The notes below the pieces were generated by a model, which made no database searches, was not told the origin of the DNA, and saw nothing but the letters and a program-made list of their open reading frames with translations. Below are positions 46,943 to 56,376 of a stretch of DNA of 64,000 nucleotides, in pieces. The stretch lies in assembly GCF_027912835.1 (NCBI RefSeq), contig NZ_CP115768.1, forward strand, positions 1,897,501-1,961,500, read 5' to 3'. A program made the position numbers and the translations under genes. Each line of letters starts with the position of its first letter. The stretch's first letter is position 1. The DNA is from Paracoccus sediminicola (lineage in GTDB: Bacteria; Pseudomonadota; Alphaproteobacteria; Rhodobacterales; Rhodobacteraceae).

Positions 46943-47911
46943 TCAGCGCAATGCCACCTGGATCGGCAGAACAAAGGACACGGACTGGCCGTTCGGCGGA
47001 GCCCCGACCCCCGGCATCCGTGCCGCCTGCCGTGCAAGCGCCTGATCGGCCTGTCCATTCCCGGTCGAACTGGCCAGCCGCGCCGAGGCCCCGCCACCAG
47101 GCGACACCGTCACCGAAATCTGCACCGTAACCGTGCCGCCGCGCACGCCGGGGACCCTCGTGCGGCTCATATGGCGCGCGATCCGAGCGCCGGCACGGGA
47201 CTGCCAGTTGGCCATCTGCTGGCGGCTCACCCCCCTGCCCTGAGATTGCGCCGCACCTCCACCGCCCGAGGCGGCTCTGCTGGGCTGGCGCTGCGTGGGC
47301 TGAGCCTGCTGCCGGAGCTGCGCAGGGGCGGCCTGCTGTCGTTGCGCGGGCTGTGGTGCCTGCTGCCGGGGCTGCGCCTGCTGCCGTGGCTCTTCGCGCG
47401 GCGGCTCGCGGCGGGCCTGCTGGGGTGCCGGCTGGGGTTGACGTCGCGCGGGCCGAGCCGTCGGACGCTCGGAAGCGGACAGCGCCAGAGCAGACTGCGG
47501 CAAAAGCTCGGCGAAATCTGACACCGGCGGCAATTCTGTCATTGGCGGCGGCTCGAAGGACGGGACCGGCACGAGATCGGCAAAATCCTCGACGGGAGGC
47601 AATTCGCTCATCTCGGGCGGGGTGAAAGAGGGAATTTCGGCAGCCGGCTCTGCCACTTCCAACTGCTCTGCCTGGGCTTGGGATGCGGCCTCGGCCTGCT
47701 CTGCCGCCTCTGCCTGCGGCTCAGGCGCGGTTTGTGGGCCGGGCGCGGGTTCGGGAACCGGGGCGAGATCGATGAAAATGGGCTCGGGCGGTTGAAGCGC
47801 TTCAGCGCGCTGCATCCGTTCGATCAGCCACACGCCGCCCGCCAAATGCAGGCCGAGCACCACTGCCCCGGCCGCACCCCAGCGCAGTGTATCGCCAAGC
47901 GCGCTGCTCAT
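46943..47911 (-). CDS. tonB: TonB-family energy transducer
   Basis: A 322-residue TonB protein linking the inner-membrane proton motive force to outer-membrane receptors. An N-terminal anchor is at residues 13-30 (AAGAVVLGLHLAGGVWLIE). A long Pro/Glu/Gln/Arg-rich periplasmic linker (about 40-230) is followed by the TonB C-terminal fold: GVRGGTVTVQISVTVSPGGG, then SSTGNGQADQALARQAARMP and SFVLPIQVAL. The linker is unusually rich in Gln and Arg. It overlaps exbD by four bases. Likely operates in iron or vitamin uptake; no receptor is encoded nearby. Confidence 0.9.
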   Translation of the reverse strand: MSSALGDTLRWGAAGAVVLGLHLAGGVWLIERMQRAEALQPPEPIFIDLAPVPEPAPGPQTAPEPQAEAAEQAEAASQAQAEQLEVAEPAAEIPSFTPPEMSELPPVEDFADLVPVPSFEPPPMTELPPVSDFAELLPQSALALSASERPTARPARRQPQPAPQQARREPPREEPRQQAQPRQQAPQPAQRQQAAPAQLRQQAQPTQRQPSRAASGGGGAAQSQGRGVSRQQMANWQSRAGARIARHMSRTRVPGVRGGTVTVQISVTVSPGGGASARLASSTGNGQADQALARQAARMPGVGAPPNGQSVSFVLPIQVALR

Positions 47912-48369
47912 TCCTGCGCACCCGCGGCCGCTGAGGCCTCGGGCGCTGCGCCGCCTTGACTGCCATCCAGCCCGACAAGCGCGATCTTGGTATAGGCGAG
48001 GTCGCGCAACGCGTTCATGACGCCCATGACCTCGCCATAGCTGACCGACTGATCTGCGCGCAGATAGATCCGCGTCTCTCGGTCCCCTTCGGTCAAAGCA
48101 TTGAGCGCGTCGGGAAGTTGGGCCGCAGTCACCGGATCCTGCCCAAGCGTCAGCGACAGATCCGGCGCCACGGTGAGCCAGACCGGCTGGTCCGGACGCT
48201 CGGAAGCTGCCCCGCGCGAGGCGGGCAGATCGACATTGATATCCACCGCCGCCAGCGGTGCAGCGACCATAAAGATGATGAGCAGCACCAGCATGACGTC
48301 AATGAAGGGAGTCACGTTGATTTCGTGATTATCGTCTAGATCATCCCCGTCCTGAAACCGCGCGCCCAT
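47908..48369 (-). CDS. exbD: ExbD, proton-channel subunit of the TonB system
   Basis: A 153-residue single-span protein. The membrane helix has the essential aspartate: EINVTPFIDVMLVLLIIFMV (residues 17-36). The periplasmic part follows (VDINVDLPASRGAAS and the ETRIYLRADQSVSYG segment). It works with ExbB to drive TonB. It starts two bases after exbB and overlaps tonB, forming exbB-exbD-tonB. Confidence 0.95.
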   Translation of the reverse strand: MGARFQDGDDLDDNHEINVTPFIDVMLVLLIIFMVAAPLAAVDINVDLPASRGAASERPDQPVWLTVAPDLSLTLGQDPVTAAQLPDALNALTEGDRETRIYLRADQSVSYGEVMGVMNALRDLAYTKIALVGLDGSQGGAAPEASAAAGAQE

Positions 48370-48370
48370 C

Positions 48371-49201
48371 TCAGGCTCCTTGCGCCGCGCGGAAATCGAG
48401 ATCGCGGCTCACCAGCCGTTCGACGCCTGCGGCAGCCTCGGTGAGGCGCAGACGGTAGCCGGTGATCTGGCGGGCGAAAAGGTTGTAGATCACAACGGCA
48501 GGGATCGCGGCCACCAGACCAAGCGCCGTCGCCAGAAGCGCTTCCGCGATACCGGGCGCAACCACGGCGAGATTGGTCGTCTGCGCCTCCGAGATGCCGA
48601 TGAAGCTGTTCATGATCCCCCAAACCGTCCCGAACAGCCCGACAAAAGGCGCGGTCGAGCCGATCGTCGCCAGCAGACCGGTTCCGACACCTGCCTTTCG
48701 GCCTGAGAAGGATACGATGCTGGAGAGATAGGACGATATGCGCTCTTTCAGGCCATCCGCAGCACCCCAATAGATTGTTTCATCAGAACGCTGCAACTCG
48801 ATCGCGGCTGCGCGCAGCATTCTGCTCGCGGGGTCGCGCCGGTTTTCACTCCGCAAGACGGCATCGCGCAGGTTCGGCGCGCGGGCGATCAACTCGGCAC
48901 TTCGGCGCACATTGCGATTGGCCGAGTATATTTCAAACATCTTAACGACGAGAATTGTCCAGGTCACCACGGACGCGAAAGCCAGACCGACCATCACCGA
49001 CTTTACGACGATATCGGCATTCATGAACATCCCCCATGGGGAAAGGTCATGCGGCAGCGCCGTACCGGAGAAACCTATGCCATCGACGCCCGCATCAGCC
49101 TCCGCACCCTCCGGAGCCTGAGCAGCAGCCGCACCGGGAAGCGTCAGCGCGAGCATCAACAGGAAACGGGATGGAGAGAAGCTGAAGATATGCTGCGACA
49201 T
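48371..49201 (-). CDS. exbB: ExbB, proton-channel subunit of the TonB system
   Basis: A 276-residue membrane protein with a signal-peptide-like N-terminus (residues 1-26, ending AAAAQ) and an added periplasmic stretch, as in alphaproteobacterial ExbB. Three membrane segments follow near 62-85, 175-200 and 215-240. The family segments are GLLATIGSTAPFVGLFGTVWG (near 176) and GIAEALLATALGLVAAIPAVV. It forms a proton channel with ExbD. The start at 49201 (MSQHIFSF) is preceded by the predicted promoter. Confidence 0.94.
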   Translation of the reverse strand: MSQHIFSFSPSRFLLMLALTLPGAAAAQAPEGAEADAGVDGIGFSGTALPHDLSPWGMFMNADIVVKSVMVGLAFASVVTWTILVVKMFEIYSANRNVRRSAELIARAPNLRDAVLRSENRRDPASRMLRAAAIELQRSDETIYWGAADGLKERISSYLSSIVSFSGRKAGVGTGLLATIGSTAPFVGLFGTVWGIMNSFIGISEAQTTNLAVVAPGIAEALLATALGLVAAIPAVVIYNLFARQITGYRLRLTEAAAGVERLVSRDLDFRAAQGA

Positions 49202-49251
49202 TCTGAACTCGCCTGAGTGATAGCGCTGAGAGCACCGGCCTTCTTTGGCCG

Positions 49252-49280
49252 GATATTTCAAATCTGAGTATTACTGTCAA
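49252..49280 (-). promoter_or_regulatory. Predicted promoter of exbB-exbD-tonB
   Basis: On the minus strand TTGACA (49275-49280) is 17 bases before AATATC (49252-49257). The 5' leader contains an inverted repeat CCGGCC-N6-GGCCGG (49235-49252) that overlaps the -10 edge. No confident Fur or iron-box match is visible. Confidence 0.5.
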
Positions 49281-49527
49281 CATAGCAGAAATTCGGCCAA
49301 GCCACATCTTTCGCGAGCTGTCTGTTGCGCGCTTTCGCGTCAGCGGTGCGCCCTTCGGAAGGCAATAAAATGTTCTGATTTTGAACAGGGGCGACGCAGT
49401 TTCGATGCGTGATGCGCCGGTTCTGCGTGATTTTCCGCCTAGCGTCATATGACGTATCGCGAATTCTTGCCGTCCCTGCGACGATGCCATAACAGGCAAA
49501 TGACTCCCTCTGCCCGGAATTGCCCGC
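49281..49527. other. Gene-free region between exbB promoter and opgG
   Basis: About 245 bases, somewhat AT-rich near 49290-49400. It should hold the opgG promoter, but I see no clear -35/-10 pair, repeat or small gene. Confidence 0.4.
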
Positions 49528-51087
49528 GTGAAACGTCGAAATTTCCTTGGAACCGTTAGCGCCGCCATCGCCCTCGGCAGCGCAGCGCGCAGCTATGGAC
49601 AAAGTGATTCCGGCAGCGGCGATGCAGGCGAGGAGACTGCCGAAGCAGCGCCGTTCGGCTTTGAAAGCGTGGCGGCGATTGCCGCGAACTGGGCGGGACG
49701 CGACTGGGAAAATCCCTCTCGCGAACTGACCGGACCCTTTGCCGATATCGATTACGACGCCTATCGCGCGATCCGTTTCCGGCGTGACGCAGACCCATGG
49801 CGCGAGATCGCGGGCTTCGGTCTCGACCTGCTGCCTCCGGGGATGATCTATCACGAGCCGGTGCGGATCAATCTGGTGCGCGAGGGTGTCCCGCAGCCGA
49901 TGCCGTTCGATCCCTCGCTTTTCGATTTCGATCCGAATTTCTTCCCCGATGACGCCGCTCAGGCCACGCCGGACGAGATGGGCTGGTCGGGTTTCCGCAT
50001 TCGCCATGTGTTGAACAGGCCCGATATTCTGGATGAGCTGGCCGTGTTTCAGGGCGCCTCCTATTTCCGGGTTCTGGGGCGAGGCAATACATACGGCATT
50101 TCGGCGCGCGGCCTCGCCATCGGCACAGGCAGCGCCGAAGGCGAAGAGTTCCCGGTGTTCCGCGAATTCTGGATCCACCAACCCGATGCCGGGACAGGCC
50201 GTGTCACCGTGCAGGCGCTGCTCGACAGCAAATCCGTGGCGGGCGCTTATGAGTTTGTCATCATGCCCGGCAGCGAGACGATGTTGACAACCCGCGTCGC
50301 ACTGTTTCCGCGCCGCGAACTGGCAGAGGTGGGCATTGCGCCGCTCACCTCGATGTATTGGTTCGGACCCGCGGACGGGGCGCGGTTCGACGATTATCGC
50401 CCGGCCGTGCATGACAGTGACGGCTTGCAGATGATCACCGGCTCGGGCGCGCGTCTGTGGAGGGCGCTCAGCAATCCGGCCAAGCTGCAGATCTCGGCCT
50501 TCGTAGATGAAAGCCCGCGCGGATTCGGTCTGATCCAGCGTCCCCGCGATTTCTCAGATTATCAGGATGCCGAAGCGAAATATGAAAGCCGCCCATCGGC
50601 CTGGATCCGGCCCACAGGCGACTGGGGGCGCGGCAATGTTTCCCTGATTGAGATCCCTGTCGAAAGCGAATTCCACGATAATATCGTCGCATTCTGGCAA
50701 CCTGCCCAGCCTTTGACGGCAGGCAATCGTTCCGATTTCGGCTATGTTCTGAGCTTCGGCGCAGAGGTGGTCGAACCGGGCACGATGGCGCGGATTGTCT
50801 CAACCCGGTCAGGGCTCTCGATCAACCGCGAGAACGTCCGTAGCTTCGTCATCGATTTCGAGCTCGCCCCGTTCGAAGGGCGGGACGACCCGGCGGCGCG
50901 GGTGAATGCAGCGCGCGGCACGATCGAGCATCCCTATCTGCTGCGCCTGCCCGAGCATGGGCTGATGCGGCTCTCGTTCGAATATGTCCCCGACGGTGCC
51001 GAGGTCGCGGATCTGAGCGCCGTCTTGCAGGGTTCCGAAGACGTCAACCTCTCCGAGAGCTGGCTTTATCGCTGGTCCGAGGGCTAA
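49528..51087 (+). CDS. opgG: Periplasmic glucan biosynthesis protein (OpgG/OpgD family)
   Basis: A 519-residue periplasmic protein that shapes osmoregulated periplasmic glucans (branching or backbone processing). The N-terminus KRRNFLGTVSAAIALGSAA is a twin-arginine signal, as in OpgD. The MdoG fold begins FGFESVAAIAANWAGRDWENP, and contains DYDAYRAIRFRRDADPWREI, YHEPVRINLVREG and GLIQRPRDFSDYQDAEAKYE with conserved DxR-type residues. The start is a GTG with no strong ribosome-binding site. opgH begins three bases after its stop. First gene of the opgG-opgH-opgC cluster. Confidence 0.93.
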   Translation: MKRRNFLGTVSAAIALGSAARSYGQSDSGSGDAGEETAEAAPFGFESVAAIAANWAGRDWENPSRELTGPFADIDYDAYRAIRFRRDADPWREIAGFGLDLLPPGMIYHEPVRINLVREGVPQPMPFDPSLFDFDPNFFPDDAAQATPDEMGWSGFRIRHVLNRPDILDELAVFQGASYFRVLGRGNTYGISARGLAIGTGSAEGEEFPVFREFWIHQPDAGTGRVTVQALLDSKSVAGAYEFVIMPGSETMLTTRVALFPRRELAEVGIAPLTSMYWFGPADGARFDDYRPAVHDSDGLQMITGSGARLWRALSNPAKLQISAFVDESPRGFGLIQRPRDFSDYQDAEAKYESRPSAWIRPTGDWGRGNVSLIEIPVESEFHDNIVAFWQPAQPLTAGNRSDFGYVLSFGAEVVEPGTMARIVSTRSGLSINRENVRSFVIDFELAPFEGRDDPAARVNAARGTIEHPYLLRLPEHGLMRLSFEYVPDGAEVADLSAVLQGSEDVNLSESWLYRWSEG

Positions 51088-51090
51088 GCC

Positions 51091-53193
51091 ATGTCCTCCG
51101 CTTCGCAGCAGGGCGTAGTGCGGATTCCGTCGAAGCAGCGGACACCCATGACACCGCCAGAGGCGCAGATGGCGATGCCGGTTCAGGATTTCCGCGCCCC
51201 ACCGCCCAAGGGTCCGGGTTTCGTCAGCCCTGCCCCGGAAGTGCGGCTGGCGCGTCTTACCGCCTTTGGCGGTGCGGCAATCATCACCGCGCTCGGGGCG
51301 TGGCAGATGTGGGCCGCCTTCGGGACCAATATTCAGCCGATGCAATATGTGTTGCTATTCCTCTTCACCATTACATTTGCCTGGATCGGGTTCAGCTTTG
51401 CCTCGATGCTGGCCGGACTGATGGTGCGACAGCAGGAAACGCCGACGGAAAATGGCGACGCCCGCATCGCCATCGTCATGCCGGTCTATCATGAGGAACC
51501 GGCGGAGTGTCTGGGGCTGCTTGGGGCGCTAGCGGAGCAGCTTGCCGCGGAGGGACTCGGTCACCGGGTCGAGATTTTCGTCCTGTCGGACAGCCACGAT
51601 CCTGACTTCGTCGCGGCCGAGTCTCTTGCCGTGACAAGGCTGCGCGAACGGGCCCCGATCCCCGTCTGGTATCGCCGCCGGCTGGACAATAACGGCCGTA
51701 AATCGGGCAACATCGCCGAGTTCATCCGGCGCTGGGGCGGGCGCTACGATCAGATGGTGGTGCTTGATGCGGACAGCGTCGTTTCGGGCGGGGTGGTCCG
51801 CGAGATGTCTGCGCGGATGTCGGCGGACCCCGCGCTGGCGCTGATCCAGACCATGCCGATCCTCGTCCACGGGCAGACGATATTCGCACGCGTGATTCAG
51901 TTCGCCGGACGGATCTATGGCCCGGCCATCGCGCGCGGCGTGGCGGCCTGGTCAGGGGATAACGGCAATTTCTGGGGCCATAACGCGATGATCCGGGCCA
52001 GCGCCTTCGCGCAATGCTGCGGCCTGCCCGAGCTGCCCGGGCGCGCGCCCTGGGGCGGCACGATCCTGTCGCATGACTTTGTCGAGGCGGCGCTGCTGCG
52101 CCGGGCGGGCTGGAAGGTGCGGCTCGACTGGGATCTGCGTGCCAGCTATGAGGGCAGCCCGCCCACATTGCTGGACATGGCGCTGCGAGAGCGGCGTTGG
52201 GCGCAGGGCAATCTTCAGCATCTGCGGCTCATCGGCGCGCACGGCTTCACGGCCATCAGCCGGGTGCATTTCGTCATCGGCGTGATGGGCTTCCTGATGA
52301 GCCCGGTCTGGCTGGCGCTGATCCTTGCCGGGCTGGTGCTGACCGCCAATGTGATTTTGTCGAGCCCGGAATATTTCCCGTCCACCTATCAGCTCTTCCC
52401 CGACTGGCCTACCTTCGACGCACGGCGGATGATCTGGCTGCTGGCGGCCTCGGCCGCGCTGCTGCTGATCCCGAAATTCATCGCCATTCTGAGGGCATGG
52501 CGGCGTCCCCTTGCCAGAAGCGCCGGAGGCCCGCCGCGCGTGCTTCTGAGCGCCGTGTTCGAGATCATCATGTCCGCGCTGATCGCGCCCGTGCAGATGT
52601 TGATTCAGACAAGGCAGATCGCCGAAATCCTGATGGGCCGCAACTCTGGCTGGGAAAGTCAGGTCCGCAAGGGCTCGATGCCTGGCTGGGGAGTAGTGCT
52701 GCGCCGCCACTGGATCCATGTCGCTGCGGGCGTGGCGACGACCGTGGCGATCACCTATCTGGCGCCGGGGCAGATCATCTGGCTGTCGCCGATCCTTGCC
52801 GGGCTGGTGCTTGCTCCCTTCACGTCGCGGTGGAGTGCCTCGCCCGTGCTCGGGCGATGGGCGCGCGCGGCGGGTCTGCTGGTCACACCGGAAGAGCGGC
52901 TGATTCCCGACATCATGGCTGACTCGGTCAACCAAGCCCGCCACCTGCGCGGTCCCGCCGACGCGATCATCGAACTCGGCCGCAACCCCGAGGCGAGGAA
53001 CGCCTATATCGGCACGATCCCGCCGCAGATTGAGCGGAGCGTCGCCGACCGGCTGCCGGATATTGCCGCTTCCGCCAAGATAGCGGCGGCAAGCAGCCGA
53101 TCCGAGGCACTGGGCTTCCTTGACCGCTCCGAGCGGCAGGCACTACTCAACGACCCTGATCTGATTGAACAGTGGTCGCGTTTGCCTGGGTGA
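51091..53193 (+). CDS. opgH: Glucan glucosyltransferase (OpgH/MdoH)
   Basis: A 700-residue inner-membrane glycosyltransferase that polymerises the glucan backbone from UDP-glucose. Two membrane segments lie near 50-100, then the GT2 domain: VMPVYHEEPAECLG near 130, VVLDADSVVSGGVVREMS near 225 (metal-binding DxD), DLRASYEGSP and the QxxRW-type RERRWAQGNLQHL near 368. Several more membrane segments occupy the second half, so both termini are likely cytoplasmic. It starts three bases after opgG and ends one base before opgC. Confidence 0.94.
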   Translation: MSSASQQGVVRIPSKQRTPMTPPEAQMAMPVQDFRAPPPKGPGFVSPAPEVRLARLTAFGGAAIITALGAWQMWAAFGTNIQPMQYVLLFLFTITFAWIGFSFASMLAGLMVRQQETPTENGDARIAIVMPVYHEEPAECLGLLGALAEQLAAEGLGHRVEIFVLSDSHDPDFVAAESLAVTRLRERAPIPVWYRRRLDNNGRKSGNIAEFIRRWGGRYDQMVVLDADSVVSGGVVREMSARMSADPALALIQTMPILVHGQTIFARVIQFAGRIYGPAIARGVAAWSGDNGNFWGHNAMIRASAFAQCCGLPELPGRAPWGGTILSHDFVEAALLRRAGWKVRLDWDLRASYEGSPPTLLDMALRERRWAQGNLQHLRLIGAHGFTAISRVHFVIGVMGFLMSPVWLALILAGLVLTANVILSSPEYFPSTYQLFPDWPTFDARRMIWLLAASAALLLIPKFIAILRAWRRPLARSAGGPPRVLLSAVFEIIMSALIAPVQMLIQTRQIAEILMGRNSGWESQVRKGSMPGWGVVLRRHWIHVAAGVATTVAITYLAPGQIIWLSPILAGLVLAPFTSRWSASPVLGRWARAAGLLVTPEERLIPDIMADSVNQARHLRGPADAIIELGRNPEARNAYIGTIPPQIERSVADRLPDIAASAKIAAASSRSEALGFLDRSERQALLNDPDLIEQWSRLPG

Positions 53194-53194
53194 G

Positions 53195-54340
53195 ATGAAA
53201 AGAATAGCCGCACTGGACATGCTGCGCGGATACGCGCTCGTCGCCATCATGGTGGATCATATGCCGGATGGGGTGCTGCGCGGCTTCACGCTCGCACGCT
53301 TCGCGGTCTTCGATGCGGCCGAGCTTTTCGTCCTGCTCTCCGGCTTCCTTGTCGGTCTCGTCTGGATCTCGGTCGAGGCGAAACAGGGTCGCCGCGCCGC
53401 GCAGCTTCGTTTCCTCAAGCGCGCCATCCAAGTCTGGTTCGCGCTCGTGCTGGGCGGGGTTCTGGTGGCGCTGCTGTCGCGCGGCCTGTTCGAAATCGGC
53501 TTCGATCACACCGCGATCTGGTCGCAATATTCCCGCTGGATCATCGAAAACCCGCTTGGCTATGTCGGCACGCTGGGGCTGATGTGGCTGCAACCAAACC
53601 TGCTGGATGTGCTGGCGCTTTACGTGGTCGTTCTGGCATTTACCCCGATCACCTTGCCGCTGATGCTGCGCTTCCCCTTCGCCTTTGCGGCGGGTTCGGT
53701 GCTGGTCTGGTATTTCGCCATACCGCTGAACGAGATGCTGCCCAATCACCGCGCCGATGGCGGCATGTTGTTCAATCCGTTCGGCTGGCAGCTGCTGTTC
53801 TACACCGGCGTCGCCATGGGCGCGTTTCGCGAGCAGATCATGCCGGTGCTGCGCCGCAACAGCAGGGCCTTCGCCGTGGTCGCGCTGATCGGGCTGATCG
53901 GCATGGCGTTGCTGACCCAGCTCTGGCGGATGGGGCCGCAAGGGGCGGAACTCCTGGCGTCGATCAAGGAGTTAATAGGTCCGATCGATAAATGGTCACT
54001 CGACTGGGTGCGCTATGTCGGCATCCTCATCTCGGCGTGGCTGGTCGCTATCCCCTTTGCTCCCGCATTCGCCTGGCTGGCCGAAACACGTCTCGGGCGC
54101 GCGCTGGGCGTGATCGGTCGCGGCGGGTTGGTCACCTTCGTCACCTGCGTGATGCTATCGGTGATCGGGGATGCGCTGATGAGCCTTCCGGACGGGGCCG
54201 GCACAGGCTACCGCCTGTCGGTCGACATCTGGACGATCGGAGCGCTCTGGCTGGCGGGTATCCTGGCAGATCGATACAGGTCCAGGGGCAAACCGAAACC
54301 GGCCGCGCCGCTACCTGGCCCGCCGACTGCCGCGCATTGA
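53195..54340 (+). CDS. opgC: OpgC-type glucan-modifying membrane protein
   Basis: A 381-residue, about ten-segment membrane protein of the OpgC family. It starts KRIAALDMLRGYALVAIMVDHMPDG, the family signature, with GFLVGLVWISVEAKQGRRAAQ and a segment FNPFGWQLLFYTGVAMGAFREQ. OpgC proteins attach succinyl groups to periplasmic glucans. The ATG at 53195 follows the opgH TGA by one base with no gap for a separate ribosome site, so translation is coupled. It completes opgG-opgH-opgC. Confidence 0.9.
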   Translation: MKRIAALDMLRGYALVAIMVDHMPDGVLRGFTLARFAVFDAAELFVLLSGFLVGLVWISVEAKQGRRAAQLRFLKRAIQVWFALVLGGVLVALLSRGLFEIGFDHTAIWSQYSRWIIENPLGYVGTLGLMWLQPNLLDVLALYVVVLAFTPITLPLMLRFPFAFAAGSVLVWYFAIPLNEMLPNHRADGGMLFNPFGWQLLFYTGVAMGAFREQIMPVLRRNSRAFAVVALIGLIGMALLTQLWRMGPQGAELLASIKELIGPIDKWSLDWVRYVGILISAWLVAIPFAPAFAWLAETRLGRALGVIGRGGLVTFVTCVMLSVIGDALMSLPDGAGTGYRLSVDIWTIGALWLAGILADRYRSRGKPKPAAPLPGPPTAAH

Positions 54341-54538
54341 GCCAGTGGCGGGACGGCTAGGTTCCGCGCGCTTCCGAGCGGTCGGCCATGCCCCATTGCA
54401 AATCCCGCCAGCTACCCTAGATTGCGCCCATCCGCACAGGCGGACGCAGTCTGAGGTGACCGGGCCCCTCTGGCGGATGTGGCGGCACATCCGTGATGTC
54501 GGCACTGCTTTTCTCACCAGCCGCGACGGAATGCTTTC

Positions 54539-55612
54539 ATGCATACTGCGACTCAGGACATGCCCGCCCGCGGCATGATGTCTTACTTCAAATGGGCGTT
54601 TATCGTGACCATCGCCGGGCTGGCGCTTGGCGCGGTGCTCGGCTGGCAGATGACCGGAACGCTTGGCGGCATGCTGACGATCTTCTTCATCTGCGCGGTG
54701 CTCGCGGTGCTGGAAATCTCGCTCAGCTTCGACAACGCCATCGTCAACGCCAACAAGCTGAAGGACATGACCCCGGTCTGGCAGCGCCGATTCCTGACCT
54801 GGGGGATCCTGATCGCCGTGTTCGGCATGCGGATCGTGTTTCCATTACTGATCGTGGTGATCGCCGCGCGGATCGGCCCGTGGGAGGCGATCGTGCTCGC
54901 GGCCGCAAAGCCCGAACAATATGCCGAGATCATGCATGACGCCCACCTGCCGATCGCAGCCTTTGGCGGCACCTTCCTGATGATGGTCGGGCTGTCCTTC
55001 TTCTTCGACCACGAAAAGGACGTGCACTGGGTCCGCTGGCTGGAAGGCAAGATGCAGAAATACGCGACGATCCGCGGCATCGAAGTCGCCGTGGTTCTGG
55101 TCACCGTTCTGGTGTTTTCCCGCTTCCTCGAAGGGGAAGAGTCGCAGGTGTTCTTCCGCTCGGCGATCTGGGGTCTGCTGACCTTCCTGCTGGTCGAGGT
55201 GCTTGGCGGGTTGCTGGACAGCACGCAGGAGGCGACCAGCGCGGCGGCCAAGGGCGGGCTCGGCGCGTTTCTTTATCTGGAAGTGCTCGATGCCTCGTTC
55301 AGCTTCGACGGGGTGATCGGTGCTTTCGCGCTGACCCAGAACCTGTTCGTCATCGCCATCGGGCTGGGGATCGGGGCGATGTATGTGCGCTCGATGACCA
55401 TCATGCTGGTCGAGAAGGGCACGCTGACCGAGTATCGTTATCTCGAGCATGGCGCCTTCTATGCGATCATCGCGCTGTCGGTAATCATGTTCATGCAGTC
55501 GCTGATCAAGATTCCCGAAGTCATCACCGGCCTGGGCGGCGCAGGTCTGATCGGGATCTCGCTGTGGTCCTCGATCCGCTGGAACCGCGCGAATAGTCAC
55601 GACGAGGCCTGA
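54539..55612 (+). CDS. DUF475 (TerC-like) integral membrane protein
   Basis: A 357-residue membrane protein of the DUF475 group, related to TerC. Nine or so hydrophobic segments. The paired motifs typical of TerC-like ion-handling proteins occur twice: SLSFDNAIVNANKLKDM (near 59-75) and DASFSFDGVIGAFALTQN (near 251-268). The first has Asp-Asn and the second Asp inside the membrane, consistent with metal-ion transport; manganese or calcium transport is reported for relatives. It stands alone 200 bases after opgC. Confidence 0.88.
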   Translation: MHTATQDMPARGMMSYFKWAFIVTIAGLALGAVLGWQMTGTLGGMLTIFFICAVLAVLEISLSFDNAIVNANKLKDMTPVWQRRFLTWGILIAVFGMRIVFPLLIVVIAARIGPWEAIVLAAAKPEQYAEIMHDAHLPIAAFGGTFLMMVGLSFFFDHEKDVHWVRWLEGKMQKYATIRGIEVAVVLVTVLVFSRFLEGEESQVFFRSAIWGLLTFLLVEVLGGLLDSTQEATSAAAKGGLGAFLYLEVLDASFSFDGVIGAFALTQNLFVIAIGLGIGAMYVRSMTIMLVEKGTLTEYRYLEHGAFYAIIALSVIMFMQSLIKIPEVITGLGGAGLIGISLWSSIRWNRANSHDEA

Positions 55613-55651
55613 GCGCCCCACAGAGTGGCAGGTTGCGTTCCGGAAACGACC

Positions 55652-56350
55652 TTAGGCGCCGCGACCTGCCTCCGCCTCACGCAACCGCTTCAGCCGGGCG
55701 AATTGCGCGCGCTCCATATGCCGCCGCATCGCCGTCTCGGCCTGCACGGCATCCCGCGCCGCCAGCGCATCGAGAACCTCTCGATGCTCTTCCACAGCGG
55801 CCAGGGCGCGATCCGGCGACTGCATCGACGATGTGCCGAGAATCAACAGCGTTTTTTCAACCGACTCCATCGCGCGCAGCAGGAAGCGATTGCGCGCCGC
55901 GTCGAGCATCCGGCGATGAAACTGACGGTTCAACCTTACCTGCAACCCGGGCTGACCCGCAGCCTCGCCCATCTCGGCATTCAACGCCTGAAGCTCTTCC
56001 AGCTCGACCGGTGATGCCGCCCGCGCCGCAAGCCGCGCTGCCGTGCCTTCCAACACGCTGCGCATCTCGTAAAGCTCCATCAGCTCCGGGTATTCCAGCT
56101 TGCGCACCGCCGCGCCGCTGCGCGGCTGGTGATCGACCAGACCCTCGGCCTCGAGCCGCCTGATGGCCTCGCGCACAGGGGTGCGGCTGACCTCAAGCCG
56201 CGCCGCAATCTCGGTCTCGCGGAGCCGGCTGCCGGGCGCGAGCACACCTGAGCGAATGTCTTCACAAAGCCGCTCATAGGTGCTTTCGCCCTGCAATCCG
56301 CGCAAAGCCGCAGCGGGGGACGGGTTGTGCTCGCGATCGCTTTTCTTCAT
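55652..56350 (-). CDS. GntR-family regulator (FCD subfamily)
   Basis: A 232-residue regulator. The winged HTH is at residues 23-85, with GVLAPGSRLRETEIAARLEV then SRTPVREAIRRLEAEGLV. The C-terminal FCD ligand-binding domain follows (ELYEMRSVLEGTAARLAARA, then RFLLRAMESVEKTLLILG). Such regulators respond to organic acids or sugars. The start ATG at 56350 has AAGGA five bases upstream. It is divergent from the AbrB-type membrane gene with only 28 bases between start codons, so it probably controls it. Confidence 0.9.
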   Translation of the reverse strand: MKKSDREHNPSPAAALRGLQGESTYERLCEDIRSGVLAPGSRLRETEIAARLEVSRTPVREAIRRLEAEGLVDHQPRSGAAVRKLEYPELMELYEMRSVLEGTAARLAARAASPVELEELQALNAEMGEAAGQPGLQVRLNRQFHRRMLDAARNRFLLRAMESVEKTLLILGTSSMQSPDRALAAVEEHREVLDALAARDAVQAETAMRRHMERAQFARLKRLREAEAGRGA

Positions 56351-56360
56351 GCATCCTTAC

Positions 56361-56376
56361 GTATACTGTTGGATAC
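56361..56376. promoter_or_regulatory. Candidate GntR operator between the divergent genes
   Basis: The imperfect palindrome GTATAC-TGTT-GGATAC (arms agree as GTAT/ATAC) resembles operators of FCD-type GntR proteins such as variants of TTGTATACAA. It lies two bases from the AbrB-type gene ATG, so binding would block that gene directly. Assignment is inference. Confidence 0.45.
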
